From assembly GCF_905475345.1 (NCBI RefSeq), contig NC_066600.1:4200001-4264000 (forward strand): 64,000 bases of DNA, written 5' to 3'. Of the stretch, positions 50,643-62,659 are shown in pieces; the stretch's first letter is position 1, and every line of letters begins with the position of its first letter. Below the pieces are notes generated by a model. It was not told where the DNA came from. It ran no database searches and worked only from the letters and a program-made list of their open reading frames with translations. The translations under genes and the position numbers were made by a program. The DNA is from Vespula vulgaris (Eukaryota > Arthropoda > Insecta > Hymenoptera > Vespidae).

Positions 50643-53378
50643 GTAAGTTATTTCCTTTATTATGTTTCTTTTATATTTATACACGGTAGACACCCGACCG
50701 TATAATAACACGTGCTTTCATATAAGACGATGGAAATATAGTAAGTTTTGTTCGTATAATACGGTATACAAGTGTCCCATTTAATTTGACTAACGTTTTT
50801 TATATCGAACACATTTCGTGGGTGATCCTTATGGTGCCCAAAAATTTATAAACAAGGCAGATTTAGTTTGCGTGTCGCGTTCGACCTTTTCTTCCATATA
50901 ATCGAAGATAAATAAAAATTTCATGTTAAACTCGGTACATATTCGCCGTCTTATAAAGGGATCTACTGTACTTTTATTATAATATATAAGGTAATATTGA
51001 GGGAGATGGCTATGAATTTAGAAAAGGGTTATAATTTTAACCATGATAACATGGATGTTTTCAATTTCTTTGGCATTAAATTATTTATTGAAACGTAGAT
51101 GTCTCAGATTTGATAATTTTTTGTTTCTCTTAAATGTTTTGTTTACATTTTAAAAACTCTATTTGAAGATTTCTATGTCGTTGTTAGAGAAATACGTTCT
51201 AAGTCTTTTAGCAGAATGTACTTCCGATAATCGATATCTATAGAAAATATTCATTTATTATGTTATTTTTATCAAATTCTCTTTTCTATCGTTTCTTTTT
51301 TCTTTAATTAATGTGTTTCTTGGATATCAAAATCTGAAGCTATTAATTAATTAGATAATTTATCCTTTTGTTAATTTGATGAAAATAAAGTTATCAATTT
51401 TAGAGTTAACATAATAGTAAACGATTTTAGCTTGATAAGTAAATTCTAGAAAATAGTTCTATAATGCAAAAATTGAAACGACAGATTTATAATTAGCTAA
51501 ACCGAATATATTTAGTTGACATTTAAAGTAGTCAGTATTTTACTAATTATTATTTAATATTTCATTGCGAACGTATATCGAATAAACATTTTACTCGAAA
51601 TTCACATCTATTATAATGTACTATAATGGATGGGTTTAAAATTTTTTTTTAGGAAGATCAATGGCTGATATTTTGCAAAAATATTAATCATCGATTATTT
51701 TTATTAATTGTAATTAATTATCAACTATTACTTTTCATGAATAAAATTTAATGTAACAAAATTTTATTTTCGACAATATACGTAACATTTTGATGAATGA
51801 CCCTTTGCCATCTTTTGAGAAATTGTATAATTATATACTTCTTTCTATAATTTCGAATCTTTTATCTTATATTCTATTCAAAAATGTTCTGCATGCATTT
51901 CACAGATTACCAGAAACTTAAAGTTCTTAGCCTAAAGCGAATTCTGAAGAGATCGGAATAAGTAATAACAATCCGACTGAGCAATGTTAGGCGAATATTG
52001 AAAATGAATGGGAATATTCCGTTTCCATTTCTGTTAATATTTGCTCAGTTTGCAAATATGTGTGTAGTTTTATGGTATTTCGGTGAATAGCTAATTCCCT
52101 TAAGTGCTGATACTAATCTATTGTAGTAGTTTTTTTTTTATTTCATATTGTTGTAAACAATCAAATTGTTGATCTTCCGTAACAATACGCTTGAAAAATT
52201 ATTTTACGTTGCGTTTCAAGGATTTAATCACAAACTGAAATCTAATCGATGAAATGTTTATTTTTTTTTGTATTTTTTATACTTTGTTTCTTTCTTTTTT
52301 TTCCCCCATTTAAATCAGCTTAATCCGATTTCAGAACTCTCAATTGATGGTTTCAAAATTTTTAGTATTTCAGTAATCTCCCTTGCTGTATAACGTAATT
52401 TCAACTTTCAATAATACGAATATTCGATATATAATACTTATATAAATGAATTTTAAAAGGTCATTCTAATAATAACAATATGAGTACTCTCTGAAATAGT
52501 AATACAAACTTTGTTAGTTATGATGATAAGAGTTTGTTAGTTATGATGTTAGTTACGATGATAAGAGAGAGGGAAAAAAATCGTAAAATAAGAGGAATCT
52601 TGAGAAATGACTCTTCCTGCCCCTTCTCTCTACCTATAAATAAAAATCTAAAGAAAAGTTAAATTAGCGAGTTAAGTAGATACATTTTCAAAAGTTCGCT
52701 TACTTATTTTCAAGATATCTTCCGTGTGTATACAGACACACACACACAAATTCAAGTAAGTGAAATCACGACGAATCCTGAACGAACGGGTGATGTATAT
52801 ATAGTTGTAATAAAGTCGTTCGAATCGTGTTCTTCCATATTTCTTGATTTATACTGCTCGGAAGCAATGTAAAATCGACGAAGGATGGGAGAGAGGAAGA
52901 GAGAGAGAGGCAGAGAGGGAGAGAGAATGGAAGGGAGGGTTGGTAGGAGGGAGGGAGGGACGAAATATGGCGTGCTTTTATTGGTGATGCCGCGACGCGT
53001 CGTTTACCACCTCGGACGGTGCTCGTTAACAGTACCCTTGACCAATCTAATCGTCATAAAACAGTCCGTTCGACCGTTCAAAGCTTTTATCGTCGTTTCT
53101 ACGCTTCCATCTAACAGTCTCATGTCTTTGAAGCTTTTTCACCTCCTTCGTACGCCAATTTTTTTTTAAACGATGATTTCGAGTTAACCGACCTTTTTCG
53201 TTTTCACACAGATATCTCTACATCGAGCGTATGAGGGGTTCGTTATTTTGTATCGATCGAATGATCTCGGACACGATCCAGGCTTTTTATCGTTTTCCAT
53301 TTCTCTACACGCGATTTTGCGATACTCGTTTGCGTTCAATCGCTTCGTTGCATACGCTTTTCGTTATTCTGGAATTCG

Positions 53379-53379
53379 A

Positions 53380-53461
<82 letters not shown>
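53379..53461. repeat. (GA)n tract in intron 2
   Basis: About 40 GA units with one ACA interruption. It faces the CT tract that starts 180 bp downstream. Confidence 0.95.
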
Positions 53462-53465
<4 letters not shown>

Positions 53466-53637
53466 TAGATCTACAACTAGTCGTCCTTTTTCTCACTTTT
53501 TTTCTTCCATATAGAAGAGAACATCGAGAAAAGTATGATCTGTTTCGTCGATATTCTTTTATCGGGAAAAACTAGATCAAACTTTATCTCGAACGTGTTT
53601 TGTCATTTTCGATCTCCCATTTTGGTTCCCACAACTT

Positions 53638-53700
53638 CTCTCTCTTTCTCTCTCCCCCCCCTCTCTCTCGCTCTCTCTCTCTTTCTCTCTCTCTCTCGTT
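53638..53700. repeat. (CT)n tract in intron 2
   Basis: CT units interrupted by CCCCCC, CG and TTT. Reverse complementary to the GA tract at 53379-53461. Confidence 0.9.
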
Positions 53701-53906
53701 GTCTTTTATTTATATCTATAGGAATTGCATGCCAGTTCTTTCACACTTTCTGGGAAAGGGGTTTGTTCTTTTTCCTTTTTCTTTATTTTTGTTTTAGGAA
53801 AATAAAAATGCAATATTCCGTGTTCTTTAATCAAAATCATAGAAACTATTATGAAAATTTTCCTCCTCTCGATTTGAAACTTTCGAAACGATGAGGAGAG
53901 TGAGAG

Positions 53907-53942
53907 CGAGTGAGTGAGTGAGTGCATGAGTGAGTGAGTGAG
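53907..53942. repeat. (GTGA)n tetranucleotide tract
   Basis: About eight GTGA/GCAT-type units, similar in unit to the GAGT array at 8598-8690. Confidence 0.85.
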
Positions 53943-55257
53943 AGAGTTCTTTTTCAAACGACACCAAGTTACTTTCTGCCGTTTATTTCTTTCGTGTTAC
54001 GTTTCTTTCTAGATCAAATAGGAGAATTCGTTTGCCTTACTTTCGTTTCTTCAAAGGAACCGCCATTCCTTCGTTTCTCTTTCTCCACGTTTTCTTTTTT
54101 CCTTCCCTTTCTCTTTCTCTCTCTTTCTCTCTTTCTCTCCCTTTCTCCCTCTCTCTTTCTCCCTCTCTCCCTCTGTCTACCTCTCATTTCAGTTTCTTAC
54201 CTTCGTTCGTTATTTGAGCTTCTCTAATTACGCATACAATCCTTTGACCGTACCGATTAAACCTTTCCTCTTTGACGCTTCCTCCTTCTCCGTTTTCTTC
54301 GATTCTGCTCTCCTCCCTTTTTGCCTTCATCTCCGCCACTTAGGTTCATCGGGTCAATTTATCCGAGTGCTAGATAATTTCTGATAAGACGTTGATTTAC
54401 TCAAGTGCGGCCGTAAGAACGTCCGCGAACGTTGAAAGCGAATATTGATAATAAAAGCCTTTTCTATCTATCTCTTTCTCGAATTTCCATCGACGATAAA
54501 GAAGATATCAAACCGATGAAATGCTAATGAAACAATTTGGAAAGATCCCCGATTAAATTACATAGTTCTCCTTAAAGTATCCTCGAATATGCTTTTCGTG
54601 ACTCCTTCAATGAATCCCTTTTATTTCCGGTTTTTATTCATCCTTCATTAATTTCGTTGTATAATTTAAATTATAGATAAATAAAAATGAATTTTAGATT
54701 AAAGTAAATTTTTAATTCATTATGCAATGAATTGAATTGAATGTTTAATTAATTTATACGTTGCAAGGCTAAGTTTTAAGGATTCTAAATATTGTATTTT
54801 ATTTATTTAACAGATAGATGCAAATTTTCATTTTAATTGATTTTCGTAACACATTATGCGAATAAATTGATTCGGATAACTAAATTGATTTAATCCCTTT
54901 AATCAAAAAATAATTCTTTACATCTATCTATCTAGCTATCTATTTTTTTTATATTTTAAATTTGTCGAGGAAAAAAAAAATTTTGATTATGAATAAATAC
55001 GTGAGCTTAAATTCATTTTTTAGTGAGTCATGCCAACGAATGGATTTTATAAAATATTAAATTTCATTGTTAAAATTAAAAAAATATTTTCATATTTTTA
55101 AGATATCAAAGTAAATGTTTTATCTGTCAACAAATATATGAATTTTCGCTAAAATCGATTTACATCGATAAACTGAATTTCTTTATTACTATTTGCTTTT
55201 TCGAAAACGAATGATGAAAGCGATTAAAAAAAAAAAAGGAAATAATCGTTATGTGTA

Positions 55258-56009
55258 CAGTGTTTCCGAAAAAGTGGGCATATCTTTAGAGATAGATTCA
55301 GTATGCTAAAATAAGAGCAAAAGTTTGTATAAACATATGGCCGATATGACCTTGTTTCTAAATTATAGCCGTTTTTGTTTTCCAGTAATTCGTATGACTC
55401 CTTTGTCAAGAATAATTACCGACCATTTGATCGAACCAGTTTTTCTGAATGAGACATTAACTGACGAATCATACAGTTCATTTTTAAGAGAAAGCTTACA
55501 TGAAACTGTTGGAAGACATCGTTTGATGTCATCAACCATATATGGTTTATGTATGATGAAGCATCCACCACGTTTTAATCGACTAACGAGACTGTTTTTA
55601 AATGAGAGAGTCCCTAATAAATGATCGTAAAGATTCAATTAATTGTTCAACACGATCACCTGATATAAATCGATTTTTATTTATGGGACTACCTATAGTT
55701 TTTGGTTTAGAATGCATTAATAAACGATGTTAAAGAATTGCGATATCGTATTCAAAAATGTTATCGACGAATTTAAACGACACCTGGTATTTTTGAACGA
55801 GTGAGATCTATGATACGACGTATTCAAGCCGAGAATGGCCACTTTGAATAATTTCGATGAAAATTATTAAATAACAAGCTTACACATAAAAACTGCTATA
55901 ATTCGGAAACAAGATCGTATCGGGCATATGTTTATATGAATTTTTTTTCTTATATTAACTTAACTGAATCTATCCCCGAAGTTATGTCCACATTTTCGGA
56001 AACATTCTG
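55258..56009. mobile_element. Deleted Tc1/mariner-superfamily element with long TIRs
   Basis: The ends are inverted repeats of about 120 bp (about 55258-55377 and 55887-56009). Both start CAG, share TGTTTCCGAAAA, GATAGATTCAG, TATAAACATATG and CTTGTTTC blocks in the same order, and differ at scattered positions. The element is flanked by TA on both sides (55256-55257 and 56010-56011), as expected for TA-target insertion. Only about 510 bp of interior remains, a broken C-terminal transposase fragment (separate entry). It sits in intron 2 on the same strand as the gene. TA target and transposase similarity place it in the IS630/Tc1/mariner group; the subfamily is not assigned. Confidence 0.85.
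55412..55851 (+). pseudogene. Transposase C-terminal fragment, broken
   Basis: Remnant of a DDE transposase of the Tc1/mariner superfamily lying between the long inverted repeats. From 55412 one frame reads IITDHLIEPVFLNE and later a Phe-Leu-Asn-Glu-Arg block, aligning with the central catalytic domain of insect elements. From 55653 a second frame gives RSPDINRFLF, the degenerate counterpart of the conserved Pro-Asp-Leu...Pro-Leu-Asp-Phe-Phe-Leu-Trp block. From 55738 a third frame gives LRYRIQK and, after a TAA, FERVRSMIRRIQA and the terminal NGHFE followed by TAA at 55849-55851. The N-terminal DNA-binding half and the region of the first catalytic aspartate are absent. There are at least two frameshifts and an internal stop, and the central Asp motif is eroded, so no functional enzyme is encoded. 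Confidence 0.8.
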
Positions 56010-56699
56010 TATTATACATATATGTATATTAGACGTGTTCATAAACATTGTATAAATTTCTAAGACTATCCGTAGTTTCGTCCATATTGTTTTATTAGAC
56101 AGTACATATACATAAATACATATACAAGACACGAGGGATAACATACATACTACACAAAATATTTACATATACGTATATCCGTAAGTAGACAAGCTGTATT
56201 TACGTTTTGCTTATATTTCCCTTTCTTTTACTCTCTTTATTTCTCTTTCTATGAAAAACATTATAACTAACGCTAAGGATAAATTTTGTACACATTAACA
56301 ACATACGGACTAAAAGAAAAAGAAACTCACTAGATCACATTCAGTCTCGTCTCGTCCTTACTCGCATAAAGATTTAAACGATATCTCCGAACTCCCAAGA
56401 AAATTTAAAGGTATAACGAATAGAATTATACATTACCTTATTATAATTCCTTTCCGTAATATAAGATTTTTCTTTTCTTTTTACCAGTTAGAAATATGAA
56501 TATTCATTTTATTGATAAAACCAGATTTATGTTATGTAAATTGTTATGTTGAACAATAACAAATATGTATATAACGAACGGTTATGTATATTGAAAAAAC
56601 AATCATAAATATTAATTGAAACGGGTGATAAGTTAAATATCTCATGTCTGAGAGGTAACTTGAGCACAACGTCAGTACATTTTCAATGTGCGGTTTCAG

Positions 56700-56835
56700 G
56701 CTGGTAAGTCCAACAACAACGAGGTAACGCTGCACAACGTCGACTTCGCCCTCTCGGGTACGTTCAGCTGCGAAGTTACAGCAGACGCGCCGACCTTCTC
56801 CACAGCCTCCGCCACGAAGAATCTTACCGTAGTGT
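56700..56835 (+). CDS. beat: Beat family protein, exon 3 (second half of Ig domain 1)
   Basis: Encodes residues 85-129 plus the first base of codon 130, continuing exon 2 in phase 0. It contains EVTLHNVDFALSG followed by TFSCEVTADAPTFST, with the F-strand cysteine Cys108 that would pair with Cys41, and the CEVTADAP signature found throughout the Beat family. The exon closes with NLTVV, the G strand of the Ig fold. Asn125-Leu-Thr is a third N-glycosylation sequon. The usual family sequon around residue 89 (Ser-Asn-Ala-Thr type) is replaced here by Ser-Asn-Asn-Asn. The acceptor is TTTCAG at 56694-56699. The donor GTAAGT at 56836-56841 gives a phase-1 end, so the next exon must start at codon position 2. 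That exon was not found in the remaining 7.2 kb. An extra donor-like GTAAGT occurs four bases into the exon (56704-56709). Confidence 0.93.
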
Positions 56836-56880
56836 GTAAGTACACGCTCCACAGCATTACTGAGTATCACGAAACACGTA

Positions 56881-57022
56881 GCTCTCTCTCTCTCTCTCTC
56901 TACCTTTCTCCACGACTCACTCAGAGACAACCCTTTTACCACATCCCCATATTCTCTCTCTCTCTCTCTGTCTCTGTCTATGTCTCTGTCTCTGTCTTTC
57001 TGTCTGTCTGTCTCTCTCTCTC
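56881..57022. repeat. CT-rich tract immediately downstream of exon 3
   Basis: CT runs at 56881-56901 and 56955-56970, then CTGT/CTCTGT units to 57022. It begins 46 bp inside intron 3. The plus-strand frame continuing exon 3 through it is intron read-through. Confidence 0.9.
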
Positions 57023-57179
57023 TCTGTGTGTGTTATCCCGCATTCGGTTTCCAAGTTCGCCTCGAGCAGTGCTTGCACGTGCTTCGTTCTATCGAACGCG
57101 TAATCTCCTTTCCGCATCACTCTTCGTATCTTCTCTGTCCTTTACTATCTTCATCTTGACATCTTTTTAATAGTAAACG

Positions 57180-57265
57180 AAAGAAAGAGAGAGAAAGAGA
57201 AAGAGAGGGAGAGAGAGAGAGAGAGAGAGAAAGAGAGGGAGAGAGAGAGAGAGAGAAAGAGAAAA
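57180..57265. repeat. (GA)n tract in intron 3
   Basis: GA with GAAA and GGGA interruptions; two GAGAAAGAGAGGGAGAG blocks repeat within it. Confidence 0.9.
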
Positions 57266-57633
57266 AATTAATTAATATTTTCACGTATAATATATTTAAT
57301 CATTTACGTTATGCTATAACATCTGGTATGATTTTACCTTTTATTTATTTAATAAAATAATAAAATCAGAAGGAAATAATTTTATCGAAAAATTTCGTTG
57401 ATGATATATTTACGCATTACGAGTATATCTAATATGTGATTATCAAAACTGGAAAAGATTTAAATTAGAATTTAGGATAGAAAAAGTAGGATTATAATTC
57501 GAACGGTTAGTATATAATAAGATCTACAGAAATGTATAATGAATATATATATAGCATGTGTTATAATTATTTTAAAAAATTCATTCTGATTATTCTCGAC
57601 GAATTAAGTAAAATATTAATCTACATGACCATA

Positions 57634-57765
<132 letters not shown>

Positions 57766-58448
57766 ATTTATGATTAGAATCTTCATGATATAAGCCAATT
57801 CAGTGAGTATGCAACGTTTATCGTTCTCCCACGCATTCTGCATAAACCATTAGATCAAAGCATATCGATCAGGAACAGGAGGTTTGTGGTTAATACCACG
57901 TATACGAGCGAACTCGAAGAAGGATATTTGCGTCGAGGAAAAGAAGCTAACACGTCGATGATTACCCAGAGTCTCGATTAAACGTGAATACGCGTACGCG
58001 GTTTTACGAACTTTTAGTTTTCGATGGGTCTGTAGTTTACCAATGGGAAATGAAAGGGTACTCCTAATGGAGGTTTTTCGTGAACGTTTCGTGTTTTTCC
58101 TCCGATGTTTCGTTGAAGCTGTTCGAGCTTCGTTCAAGCTTTTGCTTTTACTACCTCGAGGAGATTCAAACGGAAGCTTTTTCTGTTTGGCATGAAAAAT
58201 CGTTCCGTTTTCTATCGCATAAACGATAGCTACCGTCGTTGTTTGAATTTTTTTTCTGTTTTTTTTCCCCGTTTCTTTTCTGTTTTTGAATATACACGCA
58301 ATTTGTCCATGAAACATACAAAATTTTTATCGAAAATTTAAATTGTTAAGATATTGTTTCATTTAAGAAGGTGTGGCGTCAATGAAATATTCTTCGTATA
58401 AAATGTTTCAAGTGTTCGAGAAAAGTCACTTAAGATTACTTACACACG

Positions 58449-58456
<8 letters not shown>

Positions 58457-58497
<41 letters not shown>

Positions 58498-58536
58498 TAC
58501 ATATATACATATATACATACATACATACATACATAC
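58457..58536. repeat. (TA)n to (CATA)n compound tract
   Basis: TA units at 58457-58489 pass into TACATA and CATA units. Confidence 0.95.
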
Positions 58537-58895
58537 GTACACATTTAGATCCTTTATAAAGCGCACGTGTCTACTTTAAGTCGGTCACAAGTACCTCAAG
58601 CGAGAAGAGACTCTCAGGGCAGTAAAACATTCGCTCGCCAGAGTCGCAGAGATCTCTCATGAGAATTCGTTAAGTGATCGCGTGACTAACGATACCTTGA
58701 CTCTGGCATCTCCTTGAGAAACTAACTGAATGAAGACAGGCTTGTCGTATCCTTGATAGGGGTGAGTTTATAAAGTTATATCTTTTAAGATATTTTATAT
58801 CATGTTTTCTATTCGATTTATATATATGTATTATATTTTTCATATATATATAATGTAATATAATATAATAAATATAATATAATAAATTATATATA

Positions 58896-58991
58896 TTATA
58901 TTATATTATATTATATTATATTATATTATATTATATTATATTATATTATATTATATTATATTATATTATATTATATTATATTATATTATAT
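58896..58991. repeat. (TTATA)n pentanucleotide array
   Basis: About 19 nearly perfect TTATA units, preceded by degenerate AATAT units from 58855. Confidence 0.95.
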
Positions 58992-59659
58992 ATACTTGGT
59001 AAAGAGTACAAAATGAGATACGAAATATCTATATTACGCAATTGTTATTCTACTTTTAATTAATTTATATTACATATCTGAGCTAAATATTTATCAACAG
59101 ATCTAATTACTTAGTTTTATAATATAATTCGCAATAAATCGAATAGTACCTATTCCAAATAGACTGAAAAAAATTTAATATGGTTTGGTGAGTGGGTCAA
59201 ATCCACTTCGTAGAAAAATCTATCATAAAGACCACTCCCGATCTTGCGATATTAAAAACTATAAAGAACATTCGACGGAAGAGACCACTTCGTCGCGCTG
59301 ACTTTCGTCACATCCGGTATATATCTACCTATATAGATGTAATGCCAGTGTGGTTTTCCCGAGCGTGGGAGAATAACCGCGAGGTAGCAATTTTCCAATA
59401 TATCCGTCGAGTTCTCCTCAAAGGGGTCTTGCAAGCCTCTCTCTCTCACCCTCTCTCTCCTCTCTCTATCTATCCTTTCTCATATGTTTCTCGTAGAAAC
59501 GACAGACAACTCCTTCACTTCTTGGCCCTCGTCTTCCTCGAAGATTCGCACGAATGTTGCCGTCTTTTCGAAGTCACCTGCGAGAAATCGAAATCCAGTT
59601 TTGCCCTCAATCCAATGCGCGCACGAGAAAGAGAGAGAAAAAGAAAGAACGAAAGAGAA

Positions 59660-59660
<1 letters not shown>

Positions 59661-59710
<50 letters not shown>
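59661..59710. repeat. (TA)n tract flanked by GA units
   Basis: About 25 TA units between purine-rich GAAA (left) and GA (right, 59717-59738) sequence. Confidence 0.95.
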
Positions 59711-59715
<5 letters not shown>

Positions 59716-60079
59716 AAGAGAGAGAGAGGGAGAGAGTAAAGTGAAGTAGATAGTAGAGTGGTGGTTGGTAGTAAGAGTTGAGAGGGAGGGTGGTTGCACG
59801 TGCACCTACATATGAATTCGTTGCTCGAAGCTTCGAACGTATAAGCGAACCTTGGTGAATGGGGTGAGTGAGCTTGCGGAGAGAATAAGATAGGATAGGA
59901 AAAGAGGAGAATGCCCGAACGCTATAAAATGAATCCTTTCGATAAAACCGTTCTTCCATTTTTCTTTTGATCAGTGACTTCGCAGACAATCGCCGAGGAG
60001 CGCGCGAACGTACGCGTATATTTTTCCGATCTCCTCTCGCGAGTACGCGCTGCGATTCGCACCGCAATCACACACTCTC

Positions 60080-60150
60080 ATGTCTGTATGTGTATATGTG
60101 TATACATGTATATGTGTGTAGGTGTATGTGTGTATATGTGTGTATATGTG
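60080..60150. repeat. TGTATATG-type minisatellite
   Basis: Degenerate GTGTATATG/GTGTAGGTG octamer-like units over about 70 bp. Confidence 0.8.
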
Positions 60151-62159
60151 CACTCGATTCGAACACGCTCGGGAAACTGCCTTCCGAGAAGGAACTTTAT
60201 GATCGGATGGAATTTTTTTTCTCTCTCTTTCTCTTTCTCTTTCTCTATCTATCTATCTATCTCTCTCTCTCTCCCTTTCTGTCTCTTCTTTCCTTCTTTC
60301 CACTAGTCCAGCGACTTGCCATCGAAAACCAACGTCGCCGTTCATGTTTTACGAGTTTCGCTGAACGTTCTCTCGTATAATGCCATAACGTCGACCGATC
60401 GACGAAACTTCGAAAATTCCACAATTTATGAAAGTTTTTGTTTCTCCTCCTTTGTGCCATTGTTTTCCATCCTGTTTACCCTTAATGTTGGTACACGTTA
60501 CGTGCTTTGTAATATCGCTCGTTATTCGTGAAACTCACGTAAAACGTATTTTCGGAAATTTTTCTTTGTTTATATCTTTTTTTCTTTTTTTTTCTTTTTC
60601 AATTTTTTCTGTTCCGTTTCGACGTTATTGGAAGATATAATTGACCTATGACGTTGGCTATTAATTTTTTTTTTTTACGAGAGAGAAATGTGATTTTTAT
60701 TAAACTGGAAAAGGAAGTACGGCGAACAAAGTTTTGCAAATATTTGCGGAATACAGTTTAGTAAATAAATTCGTAAGATTCTTTTGAAATAAGAAGTTAA
60801 AGATTATTGTGTGTGTATATATGTAAGAATAGAAATAAAATATATAGAGTCTTTGCGAGTCTGTCTAATGACGACAATAATAGGGGAGGAAAGCTAAATT
60901 ATTGGGTAGCATTGTGACAGGCACCTCCCGGGCGTTACAGAATACACTTCGAGCATTGTTTTCTCCTGATAGCTAATGCTTTATGTTTGAGACAGTGGCA
61001 AATCGTGGCGAAAAGTTTACCGCCGGTTCTCTCTCTCTTTCTCTTTCTCTCTCTATGGACAGACTTCAGGGAGAATGAATACGTTTCATGGGTTTTAGTA
61101 ATTAACTGGTCCTGTGTATAATAGCCATCTCGAAAATTTACAATACCCATTTGTTTCGTTGAATTAAAGTGATTTATCGTTTTTTAATAATTTCATTGAT
61201 ATTCGAGAAACAGAAACACAATTGATTTTTTTTTTCTTCTTTTTCATCTTCTCGAGTAATATCAGAAAAAAATTATTATTTAGATTATATATTTATCAAT
61301 GTATAGAATTATATTTGTAGGGGAACTTTAGCATTCGTATAGAGTGGAGAAATGGAAAATATTATACATATTGTATTGTACGAATACTTATGTAAATGAT
61401 ATAACAATAGTTAGTTTGTTAAGTAAAGGTTGGAGTCTTTGTGCGAAATTTAATTAAGAAATTCAGAAAAAGATGTACGAATGCTAAAATTAATTGATCA
61501 ATATTTAAAATTGAACAATAAAAAAATGTTATCTTGACAATTTCTATCGTCGAATGAGTTACTTGCCAATAAACTATTTTCTTAAATTTCTGCTTTCAAC
61601 TTCTTTCAATATTATAGTTTATATTATGAGGACAAAAAGTAGTAATTCTTTTGTACCAATCATTTAAATCTTTGAGCAAGTTCTTATATCTGTCAATTCT
61701 TATATCTGACAAGACGTGTTGCGAAGAAACGAGAAATTTAAAGTCATTGATAATTAAGATGTTTACAGAAAAAAAAAAAAAATAAGAAAAGAAAATTAAG
61801 CAAAAAACAAAAAGAAGAAAAAGGAAGGTGAAAACTTTCTCTCGTTAATGGAAAAGATATACAAGAGAAAAGTAGAGTGAATTTTCTTTTACATAATTTT
61901 CGAGCGTGGGACAGAACTCGCGCGACACTTCTCAAGAATCTAATCAGACTTCTGAATAAATAAAAGTTATAGAGAGAATAATGTAAATAGGTAATACAAT
62001 GAAAACTATAAATATTCATGGATTTCATGAAAAATGATTTATTATTTCATTTTTGTGTATCCGCGTTCAAAATATAATTTAGCTTAAACCTTGATAATTG
62101 TTAATACAATTTATAAATTCGACTAGCCATTCTTCGTTCTAAAAGTCGTTTGAATTTTG

Positions 62160-62530
62160 CATAAGCACCGCGAGTTATTTCAATTAAAAGAGAATCGGTC
62201 GACGATACCGAGGACGAACAATAAAATCATTCGAAATAACCCCGGAAAATTTTAGCGAGTCGAACCATTGGCGAGCGGTGCCTATTTAAATTTGCGGATA
62301 GCGTGGGTCACGCTCTCGCGTCCGGCCAATACGTCGTTCAGCGAGAACGAATTTGTCCGCGTGAAATACTTTTAAAGCGGCGCAAATTAGCTATGCCGTA
62401 AAAACGTCGCAATCGAATAGTACGTAAAATTCGAGTAATTCGTTTATGCGCGTAAAGCGAATTGCCGAAGCGTTCCGCTGGTAAATATAATACTTTTATG
62501 CACGATGGACGACCAAGAGACATTTTTCAA
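62160..62530. promoter_or_regulatory. Candidate intronic regulatory block
   Basis: The most CpG-rich repeat-free block of intron 3. It includes TTCAATTAAAAG, AACAATAAAATC and TACTTTTAAAG/TACTTTTATG-type sites, and an inverted repeat GCGTGGGTCACGC at 62299-62311. A 61-codon minus-strand frame here has no known domain. Regulatory role is inferred from composition only. Confidence 0.25.
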
Positions 62531-62659
62531 CATGGAACCTATTTTAAACGTTACTAAAATGGCAGCATTAGTGAAAATCCTGAAAAACGATATTATACAG
62601 AGTGGGACATTTTAATGGGGACACACATACATACTTACGTATGTATTTCGTGTTGTTTA

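Larger units (their letters stand above)
50643..56699 (+). other. Intron 2 of the Beat family gene
   Basis: A 6.06-kb phase-0 intron from GTAAGT at 50643 to TTTCAG at 56694-56699. The first 2 kb is unique AT-rich DNA. A GC-balanced stretch lies at 52860-53160, GA and CT tracts at 53379-53461 and 53638-53700, (GTGA)n at 53907-53942, CT-rich DNA at 54100-54185, and a block with GATAA-type sites at 54330-54460. It contains the Tc1/mariner-like remnant at 55258-56009. No additional exon was recognised. Confidence 0.85.

Noticed and set aside
50745..50970. Possible transposon end TATACAAGTGTCCC in intron 2
   Set aside because: No reverse-complement partner was found within the following sequence, and no target-site duplication is visible.
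56836..57170. Continuation of the exon 3 frame for over 100 codons
   Set aside because: It follows a perfect GTAAGT donor and is made of CT-repeat translation, so it is intron read-through.
57850..58317. 155-codon minus-strand Lys/Arg-rich frame
   Set aside because: It lies in intron 3, is of biased composition, has no recognisable domain, and is partly built on T-rich runs at its start.
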